Assembly (NCBI RefSeq): GCF_003148685.1
Contig: NZ_QGGR01000005.1
Location: forward strand, 372,001-436,000
Reading direction: 5' to 3'
Length of the DNA stretch: 64,000 bases
Source of the DNA: Actinoplanes xinjiangensis
Lineage (GTDB): Bacteria > Actinomycetota > Actinomycetes > Mycobacteriales > Micromonosporaceae
This document shows, in pieces, positions 18,087 through 26,682 of the stretch. The notes beneath the pieces are model-generated. The model ran no database searches. It saw only the letters and a list, made by a program, of their open reading frames with translations, and was not told where the DNA came from. Every line of letters starts with the position of its first letter. Within the stretch, counting starts at the first letter, position 1. A program made the position numbers and the translations under genes.

Positions 18087-19093
18087 TCTTCGCGAAGGAA
18101 CTCAACGACACGCTGCGCGGCGCTCTCGGCGACGACCGGCGGGTGGTACTGCTCGGCGAGGACATCGCCGACCCGTACGGCGGCGCCTTCAAGGTGACCC
18201 GGGGCCTGTCGACGGCCTTCCCCCAGCGGGTCCGGACCACGCCGATCAGCGAGGGCGCCATCGCCGGGATCTCGGCCGGGCTGGCACTCGCCGGTTACCG
18301 GCCGATCGCCGAGGTGATGTTCGGTGACTTCCTGACTCTGATGTTCGACCAGGTCGTCAACCACATCACCAAATACCAGGCGATGTACGCCGAGCAGGCG
18401 ACCTGCCCGGTGATCATCCGCGCGGCGACCGGCGGCCACCGCGGCTACGGCCCGACGCACAGCCAGAGCCTGGAGAAGCACTTCCTCGGTGTCCCGCACC
18501 TGCGGGTGGTCGCGGCGTCGCTGTACCACGACCCGCGGACGGTCTTCACCGACTTCCTGTCCCGGGACGAGCCGGTGCTCTACGTCGAGCACAAGCTGCT
18601 CTACCCGCAGCATGTGACGCTGCCGGTCAACGGCCGGGTCGGCGACCTGATCGCCTCCAGCGACGCGTCGCCCGGCATGCTGCCGACGATCCGGCTCTCC
18701 GCGGTGCCCGTCGAGGACTGTTCGGTCAGCGTCCTGGCGTACGGCTACCAGGCGATGCTCGCCGCGCAGGTGATCGAGCGCTTGGCCGTCGAGGAGGAGA
18801 TCTTCGCCGAGCTGATCGTGCCGGCACAGATCGCCCCGATGGACTGGGCGCCGGTCGAGCGCTCGGTGTCGGTCACCGGCCGCCTCGTCACCGTCGAGGA
18901 GGGAGCCGACGGCTGGTCCTGGGGCTCGGAGGCCGCGTCGGTGATCTCCCGCCGCCTGTTCGGCCGGCTCGGCCGGCCCGTCGACGTCGTGGCCAGCGAG
19001 CCCACGATCATCCCCTCGTCGAAGACGAAGGAGGCCGACGTGCTCGTCGGCAGTGCCCGCATCGAGGCGGCGATCCGCGCCGCCGCCGCGTGA
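18083..19093 (+). CDS. 2-oxoacid dehydrogenase E1 beta subunit (transketolase-like)
   Basis: 336 residues, normal length. It has the pyrimidine-binding domain with the ThDP-activating glutamate in PISEGAIAGIS, the conserved GGHRGYGPTHSQS loop, and the C-terminal transketolase domain with LVTVEEGADGWSWGSE. It pairs with the alpha subunit upstream through a 4-base GTGA overlap. Eleven bases after its stop comes the lipoyl-acyltransferase fusion gene with its own AAGGAG site, so all three are one operon. The preferred 2-oxoacid (pyruvate, branched-chain or other) cannot be decided from sequence alone. Confidence 0.88.
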   Translation: MIFAKELNDTLRGALGDDRRVVLLGEDIADPYGGAFKVTRGLSTAFPQRVRTTPISEGAIAGISAGLALAGYRPIAEVMFGDFLTLMFDQVVNHITKYQAMYAEQATCPVIIRAATGGHRGYGPTHSQSLEKHFLGVPHLRVVAASLYHDPRTVFTDFLSRDEPVLYVEHKLLYPQHVTLPVNGRVGDLIASSDASPGMLPTIRLSAVPVEDCSVSVLAYGYQAMLAAQVIERLAVEEEIFAELIVPAQIAPMDWAPVERSVSVTGRLVTVEEGADGWSWGSEAASVISRRLFGRLGRPVDVVASEPTIIPSSKTKEADVLVGSARIEAAIRAAAA

Positions 19094-19103
19094 AGGAGAC
19101 TTC

Positions 19104-20219
19104 GTGAATCCCGTCCTGGTGCCCACCAACGACGTCAACAGCGAGCACGGCATCCTGGTGATGTGGTTCGCCGAGGACGGTGCCGAGGTGGAGAAGGATG
19201 AGCTGCTCGCCGAGGTGGAGACGAGCAAGTCGGTCCTCGAGGTCCTCGCCCCGGTCACCGGTGTGCTGCTGCACAAGGCCGCCAAGGGCACCGAGGTACC
19301 CCTGAAGGACCCGGTCGCGGTGCTCTTCGACGATGTCGCGGCCCGTGACGCCTATGTGACCGCCGAGGCCGCGGCCGCAGCCGCGGCCACCTCGTCGGAG
19401 GGACCGCGAGCCACCGTGAAGGCGGTGCAGCGGGCCGCCGATCTAGGGGTGGACCTGGCCGGCCTGAAGCTGGACCGCCTGATCACGGTCAAGGACGTCG
19501 AAGCCGCAGTCGTAGCGGCCCCGGTGGCCGTCGACGATCTCCCGCCGCCGCTGGCCGGTGCACCCGGCCGACAGCGGATCATGATCATCGGGGCTGCGCT
19601 CGGCGCGACCCAGGTACTCGACATCCTGGCCGGCAGCAGGACACAGCAGGCGGTGGCCATCGTCGACGACGACGCGGCCCGATGGGGTGCCGAGGTGCAC
19701 GGGGTACCGGTGGTCGGCGGCAGCGGGCGGCTGACCGAACTCTTCGCGGCGGGCGTCTTCGACGCGGCGGTCATCGCGATCGGCAGGTCTCCGGCCGTGC
19801 GGGCGAAGTTCCGCAAGACCTGTGAGGAGGCCGGTGTCCCGCTGGCCAACGCGATCGACCCGACCGCGAAGATCGCGACCGACGTGCGCCTCGGGCAGGG
19901 CAACATCATCTGTGCGTTCTGCCACGTCGCGACCGGTGTTCAGGTCGGTGACAACAACTTCTTCTCGGCCTACAACTCGTTCGACCACCACAGTGTGATC
20001 GGCGACGACAACGCCACCGGCCCTTCCGTCTACACCTCCGGAAAGGTCACCATCGGCAGCCGGACCAGGTTCGGTACCGGCATCGTCATCGAGCCCGACG
20101 TGGTGATCGGCGACGACGTTGCGGTCGCCTCGGGCGCGGTCATCGTCAGCTCGGTGCCGGCCGAGCACGTGGTCAAGACCAAGATCGTCACGACCACGGT
20201 CGTACCGCTGCGCCGCTGA
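19104..20219 (+). CDS. Lipoyl domain - E3-binding-like - NeuD/PglD sugar acyltransferase fusion
   Basis: 371 residues from GTG 19104 (AAGGAG five bases upstream). Residues 1-77 are a biotinyl/lipoyl domain with Lys42 in VETSKSVLEV as the lipoylation site. Residues 103-135 resemble a peripheral-subunit-binding domain (AVQRAADLGVDLAGL, then TVKDVEAA). From about 157 follows a complete NeuD/PglD-family acyltransferase: a Rossmann-like lobe (IMIIGAALGATQVLD) and a left-handed beta-helix. In FDHHSVIGD, His295 aligns with catalytic His125 of PglD, but the acidic partner is His296. The usual GVPAK CoA-side motif near the C-terminus is missing. This is an E2 layout with its CoA-acyltransferase core replaced by a sugar acyltransferase. 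I infer acyl transfer from lipoate to an amino sugar; direct biochemical evidence is not known to me. Confidence 0.85.
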   Translation: MNPVLVPTNDVNSEHGILVMWFAEDGAEVEKDELLAEVETSKSVLEVLAPVTGVLLHKAAKGTEVPLKDPVAVLFDDVAARDAYVTAEAAAAAAATSSEGPRATVKAVQRAADLGVDLAGLKLDRLITVKDVEAAVVAAPVAVDDLPPPLAGAPGRQRIMIIGAALGATQVLDILAGSRTQQAVAIVDDDAARWGAEVHGVPVVGGSGRLTELFAAGVFDAAVIAIGRSPAVRAKFRKTCEEAGVPLANAIDPTAKIATDVRLGQGNIICAFCHVATGVQVGDNNFFSAYNSFDHHSVIGDDNATGPSVYTSGKVTIGSRTRFGTGIVIEPDVVIGDDVAVASGAVIVSSVPAEHVVKTKIVTTTVVPLRR

Positions 20220-20228
20220 TCCGGGCAT

Positions 20229-20264
20229 ACGGAAAAGGGGGCCCTCACGGGCCCCCTTTTCCGT
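20229..20264. terminator. Strong bidirectional intrinsic terminator
   Basis: A perfect 16-bp stem (20229-20244 with 20249-20264), a TCAC loop, and A-rich and T-rich outer arms. It works on both strands and sits between the convergent acyltransferase-fusion and glycosyltransferase genes. Confidence 0.85.
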
Positions 20265-20268
20265 TGCA

Positions 20269-21309
20269 TCAGATGCCGCGCCGGCGCCAGGACTGCCACC
20301 AGAGCCACTCGCGCCCCTTCGACGCCACGGCCGAGAGAACCAGGGGCTGAAGGTACGGCATGGTCTTCGCACCCACTTTCCGGCGGACCTCGAGACCACG
20401 GAACTCCGCAAGACTCCGGTACTCCGGCCAGCACTCGGCCGCGAATGCCACCAGCTCGTCCTCGGGCACGGTGGCGGTACGGCCGCGGTCGTAGGCCCGG
20501 ACCGCCCGCCGCAGGGCGAATCGGGCCAGCCGCCGGTGGACCATCGCGTCCCACCGGTCCGCCTCGGGCAGCAGATCCCGGGTCTTGGTCAGCACCGCCT
20601 CGTAGGCGGTCTTCCGCTGCCGCAGGTCGTCGAGCTGCCCGGCGAAGTCGGTGGCCGACATGTTCTTACCGTGCAACCGGTAGTACGCCTGGTCGGCCTG
20701 GACATATCCGACATCGGCGTGCGCGGCCAGCCGCATCCACATCTCGATGTCACCGGCGTGCGGCAGCTCCGGGTCGTACCCGCCGACCTTGTGCTGCAGG
20801 TCGGTTCGCACCACCACCTCGGGTGAGGTGATGCAGCCGGTCGCCTCCCGGAAACGCCGCTCCAGCCACCAATGGCCGTTGTAGACCCTGGTGCCGCCCT
20901 TGCCGGTGTTCGCCGGCGGCGGCGGGCCGGGATGCTGGAAATGCACCGGGTGCCCGTAGGCGAACCCGACCTGGGGGTTCGCGTCGAGCAACGCGACCGC
21001 ACGGGTGAGCGCGCCCGGCGTCAGCATGTCGTCGGCGGACAGCAGCGCGCAGTAGTCACCGTCGGCCCATTCGAGAAGGCCCTCGTTGTACGTGGCGATG
21101 TGCCCTTTGTTCTGCTCGTGCACCCGGACCTCGACACGGGGATCGGCCTCGGCGATGGCACGCGCCTTCGCCGCCGAGTCGTCCGGTGACGCGTCATCGA
21201 TGATCAGCACCCGGACGTCGACACCCGGATTGTCGAGCACGGTGTCCACGCATGCCCGAAGGTAATCACCGTACTTGTAGCACGGGATCACGACGCTGAC
21301 CGAACTCAC
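20269..21309 (-). CDS. Family 2 glycosyltransferase
   Basis: 346 residues with a GT-A fold. The N-terminal nucleotide-binding strand is SVVIPCYKYGDYL, the first acidic motif is IIDDASPDDS, and the metal-binding DXD-like motif is LLSADDM near residue 98. The C-terminal third is helical and basic and may touch the membrane. It transfers one sugar to a lipid-linked repeat unit in the cytoplasm, which one being unknown. It is the last gene of the long leftward block that begins at 30474, separated from the next upstream gene by a terminator. Confidence 0.87.
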   Translation of the reverse strand: MSSVSVVIPCYKYGDYLRACVDTVLDNPGVDVRVLIIDDASPDDSAAKARAIAEADPRVEVRVHEQNKGHIATYNEGLLEWADGDYCALLSADDMLTPGALTRAVALLDANPQVGFAYGHPVHFQHPGPPPPANTGKGGTRVYNGHWWLERRFREATGCITSPEVVVRTDLQHKVGGYDPELPHAGDIEMWMRLAAHADVGYVQADQAYYRLHGKNMSATDFAGQLDDLRQRKTAYEAVLTKTRDLLPEADRWDAMVHRRLARFALRRAVRAYDRGRTATVPEDELVAFAAECWPEYRSLAEFRGLEVRRKVGAKTMPYLQPLVLSAVASKGREWLWWQSWRRRGI

Positions 21310-21334
21310 CTTTGTTCTCCCCCATCAAAAATGG

Positions 21335-21364
21335 CGGGCCCGGCGCCGTCCGGCGCCGGGCCCG
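21335..21364 (-). terminator. Intrinsic terminator of the 21371-24565 gene
   Basis: A 14-bp perfect inverted repeat (21335-21348 with 21351-21364). On the minus strand it is followed by CATTTTTG, giving the U-run of an intrinsic terminator. It lies between the secreted-protein gene and the family 2 glycosyltransferase gene. Confidence 0.75.
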
Positions 21365-21370
21365 TTCAAC

Positions 21371-24300
21371 TCACGGTGCAGTGGTGGTGAAGACCACGTC
21401 GACCCAGTAGTTGTTCGCGTTCCAGGTAGACGTCGGGAACGCCCGGGTCGCGCTGGCCTTGAACAACCCGTTGCGCCCGGCACTCGTGTCGGCCACCCCG
21501 GTCAACGGGTACGAGCTCCGCGCCTGCGTGAAGAAGGCGCCGCTGTACGAATAGAAGCCCACGTCCGTGTGGTACGAGACGACGTATTGCGTGTTCGCGG
21601 TGATCTGCACCGGGGTCGCGAACTGGAGCGTCTGCCAGCCGCTCGCCGTCTCGTTGGCGAACGTACCGGTCGCCAGCTCCTGCCCGCTCGCGGACCACAG
21701 CGTGCCCGTGTGCGTGCCCGTGTTGCGGTATCCCTTGTAGAACCGGACACCGGTGACGTAGCCGTCGACCGCCGAGGTGAACCGCATCCCCAGCTCGAGC
21801 GCGTTGGCCTCGCCGGCGCTCTCCACGTCCGGGGTCGACGCCGCGCTGAACACCGAGCAGGGGCACGAGACCCCGGTGCTGGTGGTGAACGACCAGGTGA
21901 CCGGCGAGGACATCGTGTTGCCCCACACATCGGTGGCCTGCACCGAGGCGGTGTACTGGGCGCTTGCGTCCAGTACGTTGTCCGGCCGGAGCGTGGCCTT
22001 ACGGGTCGTGTCGTTGTACGAGACCTTGGCGGGGACCGTGGCGCTGCCGGCCTTCAGCGTGAAGGTCAGCTGCTCCGGGTCGACATCGTGGTCGAACGTC
22101 GCCGTCACCGCGGTGTTGCGGGCGACTCCGACGTCGCCGGCCGCCGGCGTCTTGACCGTCACCACGGGCGGCGTGGTGACCGCCGACGCGGTGTCGACGA
22201 CCACGTCCACCCAGTAGTTGGTGTCGTTCCAGCTCGAGTTCGGGAACCCGCCGCCGGAGCCGTACTTGTAGACACCGTTGGCACCGGAGACCCCTGACTG
22301 GAGCTGCTTCACCACGCCGTCGCCCGCACCCTTGGCTTTGAAGTACGCGCTGGTGTACGAGTAGTGCCCGGTCGGGGTGTAATACGACACGATGTAGGTC
22401 GTGTTCGCGGCGAGCTGCACCGGCTGGCTGAACTGCATGGTCTGCCAGCCGCTGGCGCTCTCGTTGGTGAAGTTACCGGAGGCCAGCAGCTGCCCGCTGG
22501 TGGTCCACAGTTTGCCGATGTGGGTTCCGGTATTCGTCGGCGCCTTGTAGAACCGCACGCCGGTCGCGGTGGCGGGCACGGACACCCGGAACTTGGCGCC
22601 CAGTTCGTTCGCCGAGCCGTCATGCGAGTCGACGTTCGTCGGGACGTCGAACGAGGTGTATGTGGTGCACGGGCACGCCTGCGACCCCACCGTCACGTTG
22701 ACGGTCTTGACCGCCCCGAAGTTCAGGCTGTCGTCGATGCCACGCACCTTGATCTGGGCCGCCCCCTGGGCGGTCGGGGTCCAGGTGTAGGTCCAGTTCC
22801 CCAGCCCGTTCGCCGCACGCCAGGTGCTGCCGCCGTCGACGGAGACTTCGACCCGGCCGAGCTGACCGGCCGTGTCCGACGCGGTGCCGCTGATCGTGAA
22901 CGCGGAGAGCACCGGCACCGTCGCACCCGTCGTGGGCGCGGCGATGTTCACGACCGGCCCCACCGTGTCGGTGGACTTGGTCGGCATCGTCAGGTTCGAC
23001 TGCAGCGTCTTGGGCAGCGAGTCCATGTCGGCGAGCACGTTGGCGGTGGCCTGCTGCATCCGCGGGTCCTCGGAGCTGGCGGGACCGGTGTGCAGCGCGC
23101 TCAGGCCCCAGGACCACTGCACCGTACCGGCGCCGAAGACCAGCGCGTTGGAGACCTGGTCGCGGTACATGACGACGCTGTGGGTGGCGACGCCGTTGCC
23201 GTAGTTGTTGCCCTCGTCGAGCAGGAGGGTGCCGTCGGTGATCTGGAGGGTCGTCGCCGAGAAGCGGATCATGCCCGGCGGCCGGGCGGCGTTCTCCACG
23301 TCGGAGTCCCACTCGTAGCCGAGGGTGCCGGCCGGGAACGTCGCCACCTCGCCGGAGTTGAGGTCCTCGATCGCCGTGTCACGCCACAGCCGCAGGTTCT
23401 TGAACTCCGACGACACCGTCATGGCGTCGTTGCGGTAGCCGTTGACCGAGAAGAGCGTACCGGTGATCGCATTCTGCGGCTTGTTGCCGCCGGTCCCGGC
23501 GCCCGCCGGGTCCATCCAGGTACCGGTCCACTGGCCGCTCGGGTCGGCGACGCCGTTCGGCGGCGTCATCTTCATCTTGGTCGACTTGTAGGAGACCAGG
23601 GTGCGGTTGGTACCGCCGCTGGTGGCGATCGACGGCTCCAGCCGAGTGCGCCAGAACGCCTCGTTGCCGCTGAAGAACGCCAGGTTGACACCATCGGCGC
23701 GGGCCTGCTTGACGTTGTCCCAGATGCCCTGGTCCCAGTACTCGTCGTGCCCCGACGACAGATAGACGTTGTGGTCCTGCAGAAGGGACGGCTTCGTCGA
23801 CACGTCGATGTTGGAGGCGTAGCTGACGTCGTACCCGTTGCGCTCCAGCCACTGGATCATCGGATACTCGCTGGACAGGATGGCGTTGTCACCGGCGATC
23901 CGCATCGGCCGGTTGTAGCTCACCTTGTACGCGCGGCCGTCCGGAGCCGGACCACCACCCTCGTAGAAGTTCTGGCCGCCCCACTTGTTGTAAGCCTGCC
24001 AGGTCTGGTCCGAGGTCTGCACCAGGATGTCGGAGTCGCTGTCGTCGTCCGCCACGACGAACGGATACGGCGAGTAGCCCCGGCCGGACCCCTGATCGAG
24101 GATCGCGAGGTAGACGCCGGACACCGCGTCGGACGGCACGGTCCAGTTGACGTTGGTGTCCCAGTTGCCGCAGTCCACCAGACCGGTAGCCGGGTCCTTC
24201 AGACACTCGTCCTGAACCTTGGCCGGGAACGTCGTGGTCGGCGAGCTCGGCATCTGACGTGCGCCGTCGCCGCCGTAGTAGCCCAGCCGGAAGAACTTGA

Positions 24301-24565
24301 CCGTGAAGGTGGTCGGGGAGTTCACCTTGAGCTGGAGCGTCTCGCCGGGCTGGACGCTCACCTTCGTGGTGAAGCCACCGATGTCGCCCCAGGAACTGTC
24401 GCCGTACCAGTCCTCGAGGGGGACACCTTCCTTCGAGTTCTCGCAGACGATCGGATTGGAATTGACGCCGCACGGGTCATCGGCAGCGAGAACCACTGCC
24501 GGTGTCAGAATCGCGGTTGCGATTATCAGCGCGGACACCGCGCCTGTGGCGAGTCTGTGGATCAC
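21371..24565 (-). CDS. Secreted N,N-dimethylformamidase-like protein with Ig-like and two DUF4082 domains
   Basis: 1,064 residues with a signal peptide cleaved near VVLAADDP. Residues about 30-530 match the large subunit C-terminal family of N,N-dimethylformamidase, with the signature SSGHDEYWDQGIWDNV and FFSGNEAFWRTRLE, which contain candidate metal-binding residues. An Ig-like domain (TVPVLSAFTISGTA) is at about 545-625. DUF4082 beta-sandwiches at about 635-790 and 905-1060 share the phrase TGVRFYK and are separated by a second Ig-like domain. The catalytic part is usually cytoplasmic in amidases. Here it is exported with glycan-binding-type modules, so it may act on the polysaccharide. That role is inference. 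Confidence 0.8.
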   Translation of the reverse strand: MIHRLATGAVSALIIATAILTPAVVLAADDPCGVNSNPIVCENSKEGVPLEDWYGDSSWGDIGGFTTKVSVQPGETLQLKVNSPTTFTVKFFRLGYYGGDGARQMPSSPTTTFPAKVQDECLKDPATGLVDCGNWDTNVNWTVPSDAVSGVYLAILDQGSGRGYSPYPFVVADDDSDSDILVQTSDQTWQAYNKWGGQNFYEGGGPAPDGRAYKVSYNRPMRIAGDNAILSSEYPMIQWLERNGYDVSYASNIDVSTKPSLLQDHNVYLSSGHDEYWDQGIWDNVKQARADGVNLAFFSGNEAFWRTRLEPSIATSGGTNRTLVSYKSTKMKMTPPNGVADPSGQWTGTWMDPAGAGTGGNKPQNAITGTLFSVNGYRNDAMTVSSEFKNLRLWRDTAIEDLNSGEVATFPAGTLGYEWDSDVENAARPPGMIRFSATTLQITDGTLLLDEGNNYGNGVATHSVVMYRDQVSNALVFGAGTVQWSWGLSALHTGPASSEDPRMQQATANVLADMDSLPKTLQSNLTMPTKSTDTVGPVVNIAAPTTGATVPVLSAFTISGTASDTAGQLGRVEVSVDGGSTWRAANGLGNWTYTWTPTAQGAAQIKVRGIDDSLNFGAVKTVNVTVGSQACPCTTYTSFDVPTNVDSHDGSANELGAKFRVSVPATATGVRFYKAPTNTGTHIGKLWTTSGQLLASGNFTNESASGWQTMQFSQPVQLAANTTYIVSYYTPTGHYSYTSAYFKAKGAGDGVVKQLQSGVSGANGVYKYGSGGGFPNSSWNDTNYWVDVVVDTASAVTTPPVVTVKTPAAGDVGVARNTAVTATFDHDVDPEQLTFTLKAGSATVPAKVSYNDTTRKATLRPDNVLDASAQYTASVQATDVWGNTMSSPVTWSFTTSTGVSCPCSVFSAASTPDVESAGEANALELGMRFTSAVDGYVTGVRFYKGYRNTGTHTGTLWSASGQELATGTFANETASGWQTLQFATPVQITANTQYVVSYHTDVGFYSYSGAFFTQARSSYPLTGVADTSAGRNGLFKASATRAFPTSTWNANNYWVDVVFTTTAP

Positions 24566-24656
24566 TCGACTCTCTTTTCATGGAAACGGGAGATCACCGG
24601 ACAGCGGGCACAAAGAACCCAGCGGTCCATTCGGGACAGGTAAACCGTTTTTAGGG

Positions 24657-25868
24657 CTACTTCGGTTTTGGAACCTGTTTCTTGGTAGGTACGCCGTCGA
24701 TGGATCCGACGACATTGTTCGACCACTCCCCGTAAGTGGTCGAACAATTGGAGTCACAACCGCCGGCCGGATCCCAGTGGGTCGGACCGAAAACGTTGTC
24801 AGTGATCTTGAGATCTACGCCGGTCTGGGCGTAGAGCCCGTAGGCACCGAGTGAGATGAAGCTGTTGCGGACCGAGTAGTTCTGCAACTTGGACCCGTCG
24901 ACGCTCTGCGTGAACAGGACGGCGGTGATCGCCTTCCAGTAGTTCGCCACCGGCTTGCCGGTGTGCGCGTTGACGCCCGGCTCCAGGCGGCTGTTCTCAA
25001 TGGTGATCGGGCCGGTGCCGCCGTACGGGAAGACCCCGCCGGTGTGGGCCGCGGACGGATCACTGAGGTTGGCGATGTAGTTGTCGTGCAGCCAGCTGTG
25101 GCGAATGGTCGTACGGGCGCCGCAGAGACACATGCCACCGGTGTTGGCCACGTCGACCCGGTTCATCGTGATCGTGCAGGTGGCGCAGTCGTTGATCGCG
25201 TGGTCGTTCAACGGCACGCTCTTCTCACCCAGCCCGACCGGCTCCGGCCGGATGGTGACGTTGGTGAGGTTCAGCTTCAGCGTGCCCGAGCCGTCGGCGT
25301 TCACCAGGATCGCCCGGTTCGCCGAGCCCGCCGGCGGCGCGATGATCGAGTTGGTGATGTTCACCGTGCCGTGGCAGCTGGTGCCGATGTAGATGAAGGC
25401 CTTGAAGTACTTACGATCGAGGTTGACCGTGCCATTGCAGTCGTAGAGGTCCCACTCCTTGCTCTCCTTGTTGTGCGGCAGGAACACCTTGTAGCCCTTC
25501 GGAACCGGCAGGCTCGCGTCCGACTGCTTGTAGGGCTTCACTCCGGGAGCCCCGACCGAGAACCGCGCCGGGTACCGCCCGCCGCCGGTCGCGTTGACGG
25601 CCAGCGCCGCGGTCTTGGTGGGAGCACCGGTCGGCTCGGCAGCCGGGGCGGGAGCTCCGGACGCGGACGGCACGCCGGACGGCAGGGAACCCGCACCCGG
25701 CAATCCGGTCGGTCCGGTCGGCGCCGAACCGGACGTGCCGGTGGCCGTGTTGGCGCCTGCGGTGGGCTCGGCACTCCGGTCGCGGAGCAGCACCACGGCG
25801 GCCAACGCGACCGCCAGCAGGACGGCCAGCCCCGCGGTGAGGAGATACTTGCGCCGAGTGGCGATCAT
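24657..25868 (-). CDS. Membrane-anchored secreted beta-helix protein
   Basis: 403 residues. It has a signal anchor (LLTAGLAVLLAVALAAVVLL), a Ser/Thr/Gly/Pro-rich linker to about residue 90, and then a domain of short strand repeats (INDCATCTITMNRVDVANTG, TIRHSWLHDNYI, PITIENSRLE) typical of right-handed parallel beta-helices. Such folds often bind or cleave polysaccharides, but I see no recognised lyase or hydrolase signature. Cysteines are frequent (CSCHG, CATC, CLCGA, CDSNC), which suggests disulfides. Its start overlaps the upstream glycosyltransferase stop by 4 bases, so the two are co-translated. Confidence 0.75.
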   Translation of the reverse strand: MIATRRKYLLTAGLAVLLAVALAAVVLLRDRSAEPTAGANTATGTSGSAPTGPTGLPGAGSLPSGVPSASGAPAPAAEPTGAPTKTAALAVNATGGGRYPARFSVGAPGVKPYKQSDASLPVPKGYKVFLPHNKESKEWDLYDCNGTVNLDRKYFKAFIYIGTSCHGTVNITNSIIAPPAGSANRAILVNADGSGTLKLNLTNVTIRPEPVGLGEKSVPLNDHAINDCATCTITMNRVDVANTGGMCLCGARTTIRHSWLHDNYIANLSDPSAAHTGGVFPYGGTGPITIENSRLEPGVNAHTGKPVANYWKAITAVLFTQSVDGSKLQNYSVRNSFISLGAYGLYAQTGVDLKITDNVFGPTHWDPAGGCDSNCSTTYGEWSNNVVGSIDGVPTKKQVPKPK

Positions 25869-26668
25869 GACATCTCCCAGGCAGTCCAGTAGCTGTTCGG
25901 ATTCACGGCGTAGTTGACGGTCGGTTCCGGGATGTGTTCGACGTGGTGCCGGCGGCTGAGCCGGTAGATGAACTCCCAGTCCTCTTTGGGAGCAACCGAC
26001 GAGCTACGGCGCAGACGGCTGAAGCGCATGCCGGGCAACCGCCGGACGACCAGCGGATTAGTGTCCAGGAAGCACCGCTCCCAGGCCAGCTTGCGGTCGA
26101 ACGGCACCGAGAGCACGTCGTGCTGGGTCCCGTCCGGCAGCATCCGGAGCATGGCCGTGTAGACGGCATCGGGCTGTGGACCGGTGGCCGCCGTGTTCTC
26201 GAGCCGATGGAGAGCCGTCTCCAGATGGTGCGGGTGCCACGTATTGTCGTCGTCGAGGAACGCCACGTAACGCGAGTCGGTCAGGCCCATGCCGATGTTT
26301 CGGCTGACTCCCAGCACGTTGATGTTGTGCCGCAAACTGACCACGTGCAACCGCGGGTCCGCGGGGAACTCCGGCAGCTGGCCTCCGCCGTCGTCCACCA
26401 CCATCACGACCTGGTCCTGGACTGTCTGGGAGAGCACCGACTCAACAGCCCGCAGGACCCCTTCGGGCCGCTTATAGGTCAGCACGACGGTGGCGACGCG
26501 GGCGGTGGGACGGACGCCCCCGGGCATGGATGTCAGGAGTCGCCGGATCTCGGACCGCTCGAACCGGCCCAGACCTACCGCGGTGTGCCCGAGTACGACC
26601 TTGTTGCGCATCTCCTCGAGTGGCAGCCAGCCGTAGCGGGCTCGCAGGCGCTGTTTCAGCGAATCCAT
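25865..26668 (-). CDS. Family 2 glycosyltransferase
   Basis: 267 residues. After about 55 residues of basic N-terminal extension, the GT-A core starts at VATVVLTYKRPEGVLRAVES. The acidic motifs VVDDGGGQ and FLDDDNTW supply nucleotide and metal binding. The gene follows the flippase after 14 bases and overlaps the beta-helix gene by 4 bases. Sugar donor and acceptor are unknown. Confidence 0.87.
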   Translation of the reverse strand: MDSLKQRLRARYGWLPLEEMRNKVVLGHTAVGLGRFERSEIRRLLTSMPGGVRPTARVATVVLTYKRPEGVLRAVESVLSQTVQDQVVMVVDDGGGQLPEFPADPRLHVVSLRHNINVLGVSRNIGMGLTDSRYVAFLDDDNTWHPHHLETALHRLENTAATGPQPDAVYTAMLRMLPDGTQHDVLSVPFDRKLAWERCFLDTNPLVVRRLPGMRFSRLRRSSSVAPKEDWEFIYRLSRRHHVEHIPEPTVNYAVNPNSYWTAWEMS

Positions 26669-26682
26669 CTGTCTTCGTTCTC

